Below, one piece after another: positions 39,400-47,822 of a DNA stretch of 64,000 nt. The position numbers and the translations under genes are program-made. The first letter of the stretch is position 1, and each line of letters begins with the position of its first letter. This stretch comes from Streptosporangium carneum. Its GTDB lineage: Bacteria; Actinomycetota; Actinomycetes; Streptosporangiales; Streptosporangiaceae. Under the pieces are notes generated by a model. The model was not told where the DNA came from and searched no databases. It worked only from the letters and a program-made list of their open reading frames with translations. The stretch is taken from the NCBI RefSeq assembly GCF_027922005.1, contig NZ_BSEV01000006.1:186001-250000 (forward strand), in the 5' to 3' direction.

Positions 39400-40164
39400 T
39401 CAGGAGCCGACCGCGTGCACGCCGCCGTCGACGTGCACGATCTCACCGGTCGTGGCGGGGAACCAGTCGGACATCAGCGCCAGGCACGCCCTGGCCGCGG
39501 GCAGGGTGTCGTTCAGGTCCCAGCCGAGCGGGGCCTTCTCCGGCCAGCTGTCCTCGAACTCGGCGAAGCCCGGGATGCTCTTGGCCGCCATCGTGCGCAG
39601 CGGCCCCGCGGCCACCAGGTTGACGCGGATCCCGTGCTTGCCGAGGTCGCGGGCGAGGTAGCGGGAGCAGGACTCGAGACCGGCCTTGGCCACGCCCATC
39701 CAGTCGTAGACGGGCCAGGCCCTGCTGGCGTCGAAGTCGAGGCCGACGACCGCGCCGCCCTCCTTCATCAAAGGCAGGCAGGCGACGGCCAGCGACTTGA
39801 AGGAGTAGGTCGACACGTGCAGGGCGGTCGCCACGTCCTCCCACGAGGTGTTGAGGAAGTTTCCGCCGAGACAGCTCTGCGGGGCGAAGCCGATGGAGTG
39901 CACCACGCCGTCGAGGCCGTCCAGGTGCTCGCCGACCCGGTCGGCCAGCGAGTCGAGGTGCTCGGTGTTCTGCACGTCCAGCTCGATCACCGGCGGCGGC
40001 TCAGGCAGCCGCTTGGCGATGCGCTCGACCAGGCTGAGCCTGCCGAACCCGGTCAGCACGACCTGCGCGCCCTCCTGCTGGGCCAGCTTTGCGACCGAGA
40101 ACGCGATCGAGGAGTCGGTCAGGACGCCGGTGACCAGAATGCGCTTGCCTTCGAGGATTCCCAT
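39400..40164 (-). CDS. fabI: Enoyl-[acyl-carrier-protein] reductase (NADH), InhA/FabI type
   Basis: 254 residues. The Rossmann start GILEGKRILVTGVLTDSSIA and LDFDASRAWPVYDWMGVAKA, with catalytic Tyr and Lys, are typical of InhA-like FabI. It performs the last step of type II fatty-acid elongation. It starts at ATG 40164, only two bases after the fabG stop, the same order as the mycobacterial mabA-inhA operon. Confidence 0.95.
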   Translation of the reverse strand: MGILEGKRILVTGVLTDSSIAFSVAKLAQQEGAQVVLTGFGRLSLVERIAKRLPEPPPVIELDVQNTEHLDSLADRVGEHLDGLDGVVHSIGFAPQSCLGGNFLNTSWEDVATALHVSTYSFKSLAVACLPLMKEGGAVVGLDFDASRAWPVYDWMGVAKAGLESCSRYLARDLGKHGIRVNLVAAGPLRTMAAKSIPGFAEFEDSWPEKAPLGWDLNDTLPAARACLALMSDWFPATTGEIVHVDGGVHAVGS

Positions 40165-40166
40165 TT

Positions 40167-40871
40167 TCAGTGCCCCATTCCCAGGCCGCCGTCGACGGGG
40201 ATCACGGCCCCGGTGATGTAGGCGGCGTCCTCGCCGGCCAGGAACCTGACCACGCGTGCGATCTCCTCCGCGCTGGCGTAGCGGCCGAGCGGGATGCTCT
40301 TGCGGATCTGCTCCTGGTAGGCCTCCTCGAGCTCGGCCGTCATGTCGGTCTCGACGAACCCCGGGGAGACCACGTTGACCGTGATGCCCCGCGAGCCGAG
40401 CTCCCTGGCCACGGACCTGGCGAAGCCGATCAGCCCCGCCTTCGAGGCGGCGTAGTTGCTCTGCCCCGCCGAGCCGAGCATGGCGACCACCGAGGAGATG
40501 AGCACGATCCTGCCGCGCTTGAGCTTGAGCATGCCGCGCGTGGCGCGTTTGGCCACCCGGTAGGCGCCGGTCAGGTTGGCGTCGATGACGTCGGTGAAGG
40601 TCTCCTCCTTCATCATCGGCAGCAGCGTGTCCCTGGTGATGCCCGCGTTGGCGACGAGCACCTCGACCGGGCCGTGCTCGGCCTCGATCTTCCCGAACGC
40701 CGCGTCGACGTCGGCCGTGCTGGTCACATCGCACCGCACGCCGAACAGCCCCTCGGGGGGCTGTCCTGAGCGGTAGGTCACGGCGACGGCGTCACCGGCC
40801 TTGGCGAGTTCGCGGGCGATCGCGAGGCCGATGCCGCGATTGCCGCCGGTTACGAGAACAGATCGAGCCAT
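40167..40871 (-). CDS. fabG: 3-oxoacyl-[acyl-carrier-protein] reductase
   Basis: 234 residues of the SDR family. The cofactor motif is TGGNRGIG, then NAG, catalytic Ser in LISSVVAMLG and YAASK (Tyr/Lys). The C-terminus PVDGGLGMGH is typical of FabG/MabA. It reduces 3-oxoacyl-ACP with NADPH and is paired with fabI. Start ATG 40871. Confidence 0.95.
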   Translation of the reverse strand: MARSVLVTGGNRGIGLAIARELAKAGDAVAVTYRSGQPPEGLFGVRCDVTSTADVDAAFGKIEAEHGPVEVLVANAGITRDTLLPMMKEETFTDVIDANLTGAYRVAKRATRGMLKLKRGRIVLISSVVAMLGSAGQSNYAASKAGLIGFARSVARELGSRGITVNVVSPGFVETDMTAELEEAYQEQIRKSIPLGRYASAEEIARVVRFLAGEDAAYITGAVIPVDGGLGMGH

Positions 40872-40906
40872 GAAGCCGACGCTATCGGCTACCGGGGGGT
40901 AAACCT

Positions 40907-40925
40907 CTTGTCCGTGAGGGACAAG
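40907..40925. promoter_or_regulatory. Inverted repeat in the fabG-tldD divergent region
   Basis: CTTGTCC and GGACAAG flank a 5-nt centre between the divergent fabG and tldD genes. It could be an operator acting on the fatty-acid pair or on tldD. A TAGGAT hexamer at 40936, seven bases before the tldD ATG, suggests a near-leaderless tldD promoter beside it. Confidence 0.45.
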
Positions 40926-40948
40926 ATCACAGGGCTAGGATCGTTGAC

Positions 40949-42448
40949 ATGCGCCAGATCGATCCCGACTTCCTCGCCCTGCCGATGAGACGGCTGGCGG
41001 ACGCGGCCCTGCAACGCGCCCGTGACCTCGGCGTGGAGCACGCCGACTTCCGGTTCGAGCGCGTCCGCGCCGAGACCCTGCGCCTGTCCGACGCCGCGCT
41101 CGAGGGCTCGAGCGACGCCGACGACCTCGGCTACGCCGTACGGGTCGTCAAGAACGGCACGTGGGGTTTCGCAGCCGGGATCGAGCTCACCGCGGAGGCC
41201 GCGGCGCGGGTCGCGGAGCAGGCGGTCGAGGTGGCCGTCGTGTCGGCGGCGGTCAACCGTGAGCCCGTCGAGCTGGCCCCGGAACCGGTCCACTCCGACG
41301 TCACCTGGGTCTCCGCCTACGACGTCGACCCGTTCGACGTGCCGATGCGCGACAAGGTCGCCCTGCTCGCCGACTGGTCGGACGGCCTGCTGAGGGATCC
41401 GCGGGTCGACCACGTACAGGCCTCGCTGATGCAGGTCAAGGAGCAGAAGTTCTACGCCGACACGGCCGGGACCTCGACCACCCAGCAACGGGTGCGTCTG
41501 CATCCCCAGCTCGAGGCGATGCGGACCGAGGACGGCAGGTTCGACTCGATGCGCACGCTCGCCCCGCCGGTCGGCCGGGGGTACGAATATCTCACCGGCA
41601 CCGGCTGGGACTTCCCAGGCGAGCTGGCCCGCATTCCCGAGCACCTGGCGGAGAAGCTCAGGGCCCCCTCCGTCGAGGCGGGGCGCTACGACCTGGTCGT
41701 CGACCCGTCCAACCTGTGGCTGACGATCCACGAGTCCGTCGGGCACGCCACCGAGCTCGACCGGGCCCTGGGCTACGAGGCTGCCTACGCGGGCACCAGC
41801 TTCGCCACCTTCGACCGGCTCGGCACGCTGGAGTACGGCTCGCAGGCGATGAACGTCGTCGGCGACCGCACGACCGAGCACGGCCTGGCGACGATCGGCT
41901 ACGACGACGAGGGCGTGGCGACCAGGCGGTTCGACATCGTCTCCGAGGGCGTCCTGGTCGGCTACCAGCTCGACCGGCGGATGGCGCTGCTGAAGGGGCT
42001 CGGCGCCTCCAACGGCTGCGCCTTCGCCGACTCCCCCGGGCACACGCCGATCCAGCGGATGGCCAACGTCTCGCTGCTGCCCGCCCCTCAGGGGCCGTCG
42101 ACCGAGGAGCTCATCTCCGGGGTCGAGCGCGGCGTCTACGTGGTCGGCGACAGGAGCTGGTCCATCGACATGCAGAGGTACAACTTCCAGTTCACGGGGC
42201 AGCGGTTTTACAAGATCGAGAACGGCAGGCTCGCCGGCCAGCTCCGCGACGTCGCCTACCAGGCGACGACCACCGACTTCTGGCGGTCGATGACGGCCGT
42301 CGGCGGCCCGCAGACCTACGTGCTGGGCGGAGCGTTCAACTGCGGCAAGGGCCAGCCTGGCCAGGTCGCCCCGGTCAGCCACGGCTGCCCCTCCGCGCTC
42401 TTCCGCGACGTGCGCGTTCTCAACACCCTCCAGGAGAGCGGCAAGTGA
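40949..42448 (+). CDS. tldD: TldD metalloprotease subunit
   Basis: 499 residues. The metal motif HESVGH (HExxxH) is in WLTIHESVGHATELDRALG, and downstream pieces such as TEHGLATIGYDDEGV and YVLGGAFNCGKGQPGQ are typical of TldD. With TldE it forms the heterodimeric protease that degrades unfolded or peptide-like substrates and matures some RiPPs and modified peptides. ATG 40949. The tldE gene follows after 136 nt. Confidence 0.94.
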   Translation: MRQIDPDFLALPMRRLADAALQRARDLGVEHADFRFERVRAETLRLSDAALEGSSDADDLGYAVRVVKNGTWGFAAGIELTAEAAARVAEQAVEVAVVSAAVNREPVELAPEPVHSDVTWVSAYDVDPFDVPMRDKVALLADWSDGLLRDPRVDHVQASLMQVKEQKFYADTAGTSTTQQRVRLHPQLEAMRTEDGRFDSMRTLAPPVGRGYEYLTGTGWDFPGELARIPEHLAEKLRAPSVEAGRYDLVVDPSNLWLTIHESVGHATELDRALGYEAAYAGTSFATFDRLGTLEYGSQAMNVVGDRTTEHGLATIGYDDEGVATRRFDIVSEGVLVGYQLDRRMALLKGLGASNGCAFADSPGHTPIQRMANVSLLPAPQGPSTEELISGVERGVYVVGDRSWSIDMQRYNFQFTGQRFYKIENGRLAGQLRDVAYQATTTDFWRSMTAVGGPQTYVLGGAFNCGKGQPGQVAPVSHGCPSALFRDVRVLNTLQESGK

Positions 42449-42584
42449 GCGGGCCGACCGGCGAGCGCGGCGTCCGTGACCGGGGGCTGCCCACCGCCGG
42501 TGGGGAGGCCGCGTCCGCGAACGGGTCACCGACGAACAGCGCGCTCCGGGGGACGACCCGGAACGCCACCCGGCAAGGAGTGGG

Positions 42585-43952
42585 ATGAGTCCCCAGGAAA
42601 TCATCGAGAAGGCCCTGGACCTCTCCACGGCCGACGACATCGTCGTGATCGTGGACGAGAGCTCCAGCGCGAACCTGCGGTTCGCGGGCAACACGCTCAC
42701 CACCAACGGCGTGACCCGCTCCTCCCAGCTCACCGTGATCTCGATCGCGGGCCGGGGGGTCGGCGTGGTCTCGCGGGCCGCGGTCCGCCCCGAGCAGCTC
42801 GCCGACGTCGTCGCCGCCGCCGACCACGCGGCCGAGGACGCCCGGCCGTCCGAGGACGCCAGGCCCCTGGTCGAGGGCGGCCGCTCCGCGGACTGGGACG
42901 TGCCCGCCGAGCCCACCTCCATCGGGGTCTTCGGCGCGTTCGCCCCGGCGCTCGGCGAGACGTTCGCCACCGCGGAGGCGAACGGGCGCAAGCTGTACGG
43001 CTTCGCCGAGCACCTCGTCACCACGACCTTCGTGGGCTCCTCGACGGGGACCAGACTCCGCCACACCCAGCCCACGGGACGCCTGGAGCTCAACGCCAAG
43101 TCGCCCGACATGAAGCGTTCGGCGTGGACGGGCGTGGCCACCCGCGACTTCTCCGACGTGGACGTGGCCGCGCTCGACGCCTCGCTGGCCCGGCGCCTCG
43201 AGTGGGCGAGGAACCGCGTCGACCTGCCGGCGGGCCGCTACGAGACGCTGTTGCCGCCGACGGCCGTGGCCGACCTGATGATCTACCTGTACTGGACGGC
43301 GGGCGCCAGGGACGCCCTGGAGGGCCGTACGGTCTTCTCCGGGCCCGGCGGCGGCACCCGCGTCGGGGAGAGCCTCTCCCCCCTGCCGCTCCGCCTGCTC
43401 AGCGACCCCGCCGCGCCGGGCGTGGAGTGCACGCCGTTCGTGGTGGCGCACACCTCCAGCAGGCAGAGCTCGGTGTTCGACAACGGCCTGCCGCTGGCCT
43501 CCACCGACTGGATCGCCGACGGGAGGCTGGCGCACCTGCTGCAGACCAGGCACTCGGCGGAGCTGACCGCGCTGCCCGTCACCCCGGCGACGGACAACCT
43601 GATCATGACCGGGGCCGAGGGCGGCCGGTCGCTCGAGGAGATGATCGCCTCGACCGAGCGCGGTCTGCTGCTCACCTGCCTGTGGTACATCCGCGAGGTC
43701 GACCCGCAGAGCCTGCTGCTGACCGGTCTGACCCGTGACGGCGTCTACCTGGTGGAGAACGGCCGGGTCGTGGGCGAGGTGAACAACTTCCGTTTCAACG
43801 AGAGCCCGGTCGACCTGCTCGGCCGCGTCACCGAGGTCGGGGCCGCCGAACGGACCCTGCCCCGCGAGTGGAACGACTACTTCACCCGCGCGGTCATGCC
43901 CGCGCTCAGGATCCCCGACTTCAACATGTCGACGGTCAGCCAGGCCAGCTGA
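42585..43952 (+). CDS. tldE: TldE/PmbA metalloprotease partner subunit
   Basis: 455 residues of the TldE/PmbA family, lacking a HExxxH motif as expected for this subunit. Typical pieces are FAGNTLTTNGVTRSSQLTVI, TDNLIMTGAEGGRSLEEMI and the C-terminal FRFNESPVDLLGRVTEVG. It forms the closed chamber with TldD. ATG 42585 has AAGGAGTGGG upstream. No RiPP precursor was recognised nearby, so general proteolysis is the default role. Confidence 0.93.
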   Translation: MSPQEIIEKALDLSTADDIVVIVDESSSANLRFAGNTLTTNGVTRSSQLTVISIAGRGVGVVSRAAVRPEQLADVVAAADHAAEDARPSEDARPLVEGGRSADWDVPAEPTSIGVFGAFAPALGETFATAEANGRKLYGFAEHLVTTTFVGSSTGTRLRHTQPTGRLELNAKSPDMKRSAWTGVATRDFSDVDVAALDASLARRLEWARNRVDLPAGRYETLLPPTAVADLMIYLYWTAGARDALEGRTVFSGPGGGTRVGESLSPLPLRLLSDPAAPGVECTPFVVAHTSSRQSSVFDNGLPLASTDWIADGRLAHLLQTRHSAELTALPVTPATDNLIMTGAEGGRSLEEMIASTERGLLLTCLWYIREVDPQSLLLTGLTRDGVYLVENGRVVGEVNNFRFNESPVDLLGRVTEVGAAERTLPREWNDYFTRAVMPALRIPDFNMSTVSQAS

Positions 43953-44048
43953 CGGGGCGAGCGCCCCTCGGTCCTTTCCCTGACCGCCCTCCGCCCTCCG
44001 CCGGGGGCGGGGGGAGCCGGGCGAAGGGCTGTGGAGGCCCGTGACGGA

Positions 44049-44261
44049 TCAGGTGTCCTCGAGGCGGAACCCGACCTTCATGCCGACCTGGAAGTGCCCG
44101 ACCTCCCCGTCGACGATGTGCCCCCTGACCTCGGTCACCTCGAACCAGTCGAGGTGACGCAGGGTCTGCGAGGCGCGCCGGACGCCGTTGCGAACGGCCT
44201 CCTCGACGCTCTCCTCCGACGTTCCCACTATCTCGGTCACCCGGTACGTACGATCCGTCAT
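44049..44261 (-). CDS. Dodecin family flavin-binding protein
   Basis: 70 residues matching dodecin: YRVTEIVGTSEESVEEAVRN, the flavin-stacking Trp region HLDWFEVTEVRGHI, and VGHFQVGMKVGFRL. Dodecins assemble as 12-mers that store flavins or CoA. ATG 44261 has a perfect AAGGAGG site; the upstream in-frame ATG is not needed. Confidence 0.93.
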   Translation of the reverse strand: MTDRTYRVTEIVGTSEESVEEAVRNGVRRASQTLRHLDWFEVTEVRGHIVDGEVGHFQVGMKVGFRLEDT

Positions 44262-44334
44262 CGCATCCTCCTTGCCGAAGGCCATGGTCGCACGCACTTT
44301 CACACCCGCCTGAGGCGAGGTCTAGGTTGGATGT

Positions 44335-44646
44335 GTGAAGAGATGGCACAGGCGGCAAGTGGTTCACCAGGTGACCGACGCGCGGCCTTCGCTGAGCGAG
44401 GACATCGGCAAACGGGAGAAGAGCTACTTCATCAAGATGGGAATCCGGCTGGTCTGCCTGGTTCTGGCCTTCACCGTGCCCGCTCCGCTGCCCGTCCGGC
44501 TGCTGCTCTTCGCCGGTGCGATCTTTTTGCCGTACGTTGCCGTGATCGGGGCCAACGCACCACGACGCGAGGCTCCGGATGCCTTCGACGTTACGGATGA
44601 CAGCCAGAACGAGATTCCACGCCACCGACGCGAGATCGGGTCGTGA
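44335..44646 (+). CDS. DUF3099 membrane protein
   Basis: 103 residues with two membrane helices (GIRLVCLVLAFTVPA and VRLLLFAGAIFLPYVAVIGA) and the DUF3099 start VTDARPSLSEDIGKREKSY. The tail is acidic and disordered. Function is unknown. GTG 44335. It lies just upstream of the C-loop small RNA, on the same strand. Confidence 0.85.
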   Translation: MKRWHRRQVVHQVTDARPSLSEDIGKREKSYFIKMGIRLVCLVLAFTVPAPLPVRLLLFAGAIFLPYVAVIGANAPRREAPDAFDVTDDSQNEIPRHRREIGS

Positions 44647-44653
44647 CTAAGTC

Positions 44654-44685
44654 TTGACGCATCTCAGGGGTTGGAGGTGTACGCT
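44654..44685 (+). promoter_or_regulatory. Candidate promoter of the C-loop small RNA
   Basis: TTGACG at 44654 and TACGCT at 44680 resemble -35 and -10 boxes, although the 20-nt spacing is longer than ideal. TACGCT lies 14 bases before the first stem, a good distance for a start near 44692. Confidence 0.45.
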
Positions 44686-44691
44686 TTAACC

Positions 44692-44806
44692 AAGTGCCCT
44701 GGTCCCCCGTCGGGGCACTGGTGCCGGCGTTCCGGGCCCCCGTCGGAACGCCGATGAAGCGACGCCGGGTGGTTTGCCCCCGTAACCACCCGGCGTCGCC
44801 CTTTTC
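44692..44806 (+). ncRNA. 6C-type small RNA with three C-loop hairpins
   Basis: Three consecutive stem-loops occur in ~105 nt: GTGCCC/GGGCAC (44694-44718), GGCGTTCCG/CGGAACGCC (44726-44752), and a perfect 16-bp stem (44759-44774 with 44784-44799) followed by CCTTTTCT, a terminator. All three loops contain CCCCCGT. C-rich loops on stable stems are the defining trait of the 6C RNA class of actinobacteria, whose best-known member in M. tuberculosis regulates by base pairing. The match to 6C is by pattern, not alignment. The third hairpin may also terminate transcripts. Confidence 0.75.
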
Positions 44807-44825
44807 TCCAGGCTTTCAGTGGCTC

Positions 44826-45074
44826 CTAGCTGTCGCTTCCCGCCTTGTTCTCCCAGTCCCGGGCCAGCGCGGTCAGCCGCTCCACCGCGTCCTCACCGGC
44901 CGAGCCCGCCCCCTGAGCCAGACCGAGCAGGTAGGCCGTCAACGGCGCCGCCGGACGCGTCACCCCGTGGGCGACCTCCTTCGTCAGGTCCAGCAGGGCG
45001 TCCCTGTCGACCTTCGCCGGGTCGATGCCCAGTTCCCGGCAGACCAGTTCGGTCCATTCCGCCAGCACGTTCAC
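44826..45074 (-). CDS. DUF6457-like small protein in molybdenum cofactor cluster
   Basis: 82 residues, helical, acidic, with LAEWTELVCRELGIDPAKVD and the repeat-like LLDLTKEVAHGVTRPAAPLT. It resembles DUF6457 proteins, which are often found beside or fused to MobA in actinobacteria; a MobA accessory role is inferred. GTG 45074 is 51 nt after the mobA stop. Confidence 0.75.
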   Translation of the reverse strand: MNVLAEWTELVCRELGIDPAKVDRDALLDLTKEVAHGVTRPAAPLTAYLLGLAQGAGSAGEDAVERLTALARDWENKAGSDS

Positions 45075-45125
45075 CGTTCGCTCCTCGTCTGCGACCTTCC
45101 GGCGGGGACCTCGTGTCCCCGCCGG

Positions 45126-45695
45126 TCACGCCCGCGCCGAGGCGTCCGGCTCGCCGCTTCTGGCGCGCCGTAGATCCTCGGGCGTGTCGCAATCGAACCA
45201 CGGCGTTCCGGGAAGGGTGATCCTGACCGGGTCGAGGGGGGCGAGCAGCCCGTGCAGCGACCGTCCCTCGTAACGGGCCAGCGCCCGTGTGAGCTCCGCC
45301 GTGCGCCAGACGCCGACGAGCCACTGCTCCCTGCCGTCGCCGTCGACGAGCACCGCCCCCGTCCCCGCCGCCTCCAGCAGTGCGCGGACGTGCTCCGGGG
45401 CCAGGAACGGCAGGTCCGCCGCGAGCAGCGCCACCCACGGCGCGCTCACCGCGGTCAGCCCCGCCCGCAGCGCGGGCACGGGCCCTCCTCCGGGCGGGTC
45501 CTCGCGCAGGAAGAGCGCCCCCGGCAGCCCCGGACGGGGGGATCCGACGACGATCAGCCTCCCGGCGTCGGGCACGGCCGCCGCGACCCGCTCGACCAGC
45601 GGGCGTCCGCCGACGCGCAGACCCGGCTTGTCACACCCTCCGAGCCGTCTGGCGAGGCCGCCCGCCAGGATGCACGCGTCGTGACGGACGCTCAT
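45126..45695 (-). CDS. mobA: Molybdenum cofactor guanylyltransferase
   Basis: 189 residues. The nucleotide-binding motif is ILAGGLARRLGGCDKPGLRV, and ALLAADLPFL contains the metal-binding Asp. It attaches GMP to molybdopterin to make the MGD cofactor needed by the nitrate reductase at 28-30 kb. ATG 45695 overlaps the moaA stop (ATGA). Confidence 0.92.
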   Translation of the reverse strand: MSVRHDACILAGGLARRLGGCDKPGLRVGGRPLVERVAAAVPDAGRLIVVGSPRPGLPGALFLREDPPGGGPVPALRAGLTAVSAPWVALLAADLPFLAPEHVRALLEAAGTGAVLVDGDGREQWLVGVWRTAELTRALARYEGRSLHGLLAPLDPVRITLPGTPWFDCDTPEDLRRARSGEPDASARA

Positions 45696-46681
45696 CCGCC
45701 GATGGCCGACATCGGGCGGGACGGCTGCAGGAAGGACGGGTCGTCGATGCCGTGCCCGGCCTTCTTGCCCCGGACCGCGGCCAGCCAGCGCCCGGCGAGC
45801 TCGTCGTCGTCCGCGCCCGAGCGCATCGCGGCCCTCAGGTCCGACTCCTCCGTGGCGAACAGGCAGTTGCGGATCTGGCCGTCGGCGGTGAGCCGGACCC
45901 GGTCGCAGGCCCCGCAGAACGGGCGGGTGACCGAGCCGATCACCCCGACCCTGGCCGGTCCGCCGTCGACCAGGAACAGCTCCGCCGGGGCGCTGCCGCG
46001 TTCCACGGGGTCGTCGGCGGTCAGGTCGAAGGCCTCCCGCAGGCTTCCGAGGATCTCGTCAGCGGTGATCATGTTCTCTCTGCGCCAGCCGTGCTGGGCG
46101 TCGAGCGGCATCTGCTCGATGAAGCGCTGCTCGTATCCCCGTTCCAGGCAGTGGCGCAGCAACGCGACGGCCTCGTGGTCGTTGACCCCGCGCATCAGGA
46201 CCGTGTTGACCTTGACCGGGCGCAGCCCCGCGGCGTCGGCGGCGGCCAGGCCCTCCAGCACGTCGGCCAGCCGGTCGCGGTGGGCGAGCCTCACGAACGT
46301 CTCCCGGTCGAGGGTGTCGAGGGAGACGTTGACCCGGTGCAGCCCGGCGGCGGCGAGAGGCTCGGCCAGCCGGGCCAGCCCGATGCCGTTCGTGGTCAGC
46401 GAGACCTGCGGCGCGGGACGGAGCCCGGCCGTGCGCGCCACGATGTCCACCAGCTCGCGGCGCAGCAGCGGCTCGCCGCCCGTGTAACGGACCTCGGTGA
46501 TGCCCAGCCGTTCCACACCGATGGTCACCAGCCTGACGATCTCGTCGGCGGTCAGCAGCTCGGGTTTCGGCAGCCAGTCGAGGCCCTCCGGAGGCATGCA
46601 GTACGAACAGCGCAGGTTGCAGCGGTCCGTGAGGGAAACCCGCAGATCAGTCGCCACCCGGCCGAACGAGTCACGCAACAC
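45692..46681 (-). CDS. moaA: GTP 3',8-cyclase (radical SAM, molybdenum cofactor synthesis)
   Basis: 329 residues. The radical-SAM cluster is in CNLRCSYCMP, the second C-terminal [4Fe-4S] cluster is FCGACDRVRL...RNCLF, and the protein ends in the conserved Gly-Gly. It makes 3',8-cyclo-GTP, the first step of molybdopterin synthesis. GTG 46681 is chosen because AGGAGG lies eight bases upstream; the frame is open further upstream to 46945 but without family similarity. moaC/moaE are not in the window. Confidence 0.95.
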   Translation of the reverse strand: MLRDSFGRVATDLRVSLTDRCNLRCSYCMPPEGLDWLPKPELLTADEIVRLVTIGVERLGITEVRYTGGEPLLRRELVDIVARTAGLRPAPQVSLTTNGIGLARLAEPLAAAGLHRVNVSLDTLDRETFVRLAHRDRLADVLEGLAAADAAGLRPVKVNTVLMRGVNDHEAVALLRHCLERGYEQRFIEQMPLDAQHGWRRENMITADEILGSLREAFDLTADDPVERGSAPAELFLVDGGPARVGVIGSVTRPFCGACDRVRLTADGQIRNCLFATEESDLRAAMRSGADDDELAGRWLAAVRGKKAGHGIDDPSFLQPSRPMSAIGG

Positions 46682-47082
46682 GGGCGTCACCTCCTCACAT
46701 CCATCCGCTCCGGGCAGGGGGCCCAGCCTAAGGCCCGCTCCCGTCAAGCCCACAAGCCAGGCTCCCTCCGGCGACAACATCATCACCGGGTGGTTGATTC
46801 CTCGAAGGCAGGGCCTGTCGCGTCTCACGGGGTCCCCGGTCCCGCTCAGGGCCGCGGCGGGAGGACGGCCGCCGGGAGCGCCGTCCTCTGCCCCGCCGCC
46901 TCCTGCCACCCCCACGAATGCGGAGATAAGTTCACAGGAAACCATTCAGGTGATTCATGGATATATGTCTAATTATCGCATAACGCTTTGATGCCAAGGA
47001 CCTACAAGGTCACGGAAATCCCGACAGTCGCGTTCATAATCCGTAGCGACAACCTCCGGAACGTGAAAGGAGCCGGACCTAC
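46682..47082. other. Divergent intergenic region between moaA and a secreted-protein gene
   Basis: 401 nt. The moaA side (46690-46900) is GC-rich and could fold, but no molybdenum-cofactor riboswitch pattern was recognised. The other side has an AT-rich block (46940-46990, including TAATTAT) likely to be the promoter for the gene at 47083, leaving a ~95-nt leader. That leader contains the small inverted repeat GACCTACAAGGTC at 46999-47011. Confidence 0.5.
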
Positions 47083-47772
47083 GTGAGCCTGGTACCGGAC
47101 AAACGCATACGCGGGCTGATCCTCGCGGCGCCTCTGCTCGTGACCATTCCATGCACTCCCGCCAACGCGGCCGGCGCTCCTTCCGGCCTGTTCACAGGGG
47201 CCCTGCCCGTCGTGAGCGGCGATCGCGTCCCCGTCGCCCCCGGAGAGCCCGGCTTCGTGAGAACGGCACCGCTGACCCCTCCCGCGGAAACCACGGCGAA
47301 CTCTCCGGGGAAATTCACGGGAAGGCTCGGCGTCATTTCGGAGAGACGACGTCCCGCGAGGACTTCTCAGGGGAGTCCCGTGGCCGCCGGGCACGTGGCC
47401 GCCGCGGAGGACACGGGCGGCACGGCGGGCGGCCCGACGGCCACGCGTGCGCGCCCGGGCACGGCGGGAAGAGCGGCCGCGGCACCGCGGGACACCGCGC
47501 CGCGAAGCGCCGGGAACGGCGAGGAGTCGATCCAGACCGTGCCCTTCCTCGTCGGTTCCGGACTGATCCTCCTCACCGTGGCCCTGGTGTTCCACGGGAC
47601 GCTGCACGCCGACCGGAAGATGGAACGCACCAGGAGGTCCCGTCTGCGGCGGAGGTTGGAACGTTCGAACGACGGGCTCGCCCGGCCGGTCTCCGCGGGG
47701 GAGGAACCACGTGAGCTCGACGCCCCCGAGTCCGAGGCGGAGCCGGGAGCGCAGCCGGGGCCCGTCGCCTGA
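47083..47772 (+). CDS. Secreted, membrane-anchored protein of unknown function
   Basis: 229 residues. A signal peptide (RIRGLILAAPLLVTIPCTPANA) leads to a ~120-residue Pro/Ala/Gly-rich extracellular region, then one membrane helix (VPFLVGSGLILLTVALVF) and a basic, disordered cytoplasmic tail (RRSRLRRRLERS). The plan resembles the protein at 38.4 kb. GTG 47083 has AAAGGAG upstream. The topology suggests a surface stalk or a partner for a cytoplasmic protein. No family recognised. Confidence 0.75.
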   Translation: MSLVPDKRIRGLILAAPLLVTIPCTPANAAGAPSGLFTGALPVVSGDRVPVAPGEPGFVRTAPLTPPAETTANSPGKFTGRLGVISERRRPARTSQGSPVAAGHVAAAEDTGGTAGGPTATRARPGTAGRAAAAPRDTAPRSAGNGEESIQTVPFLVGSGLILLTVALVFHGTLHADRKMERTRRSRLRRRLERSNDGLARPVSAGEEPRELDAPESEAEPGAQPGPVA

Positions 47773-47822
47773 AGGCTCCGGCCTGCCGCCCCGGGCCGCG
47801 ACGGCCCCGGGCGGCAGGCGGG

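Noticed and set aside
40949..43952. TldD/TldE as part of a RiPP cluster
   Set aside because: No precursor peptide, radical SAM partner or transporter sits beside the pair, so a general protease role is the default.
46682..46950. Molybdenum-cofactor riboswitch upstream of moaA
   Set aside because: The region is GC-rich and could fold, but no conserved aptamer pattern was recognised.
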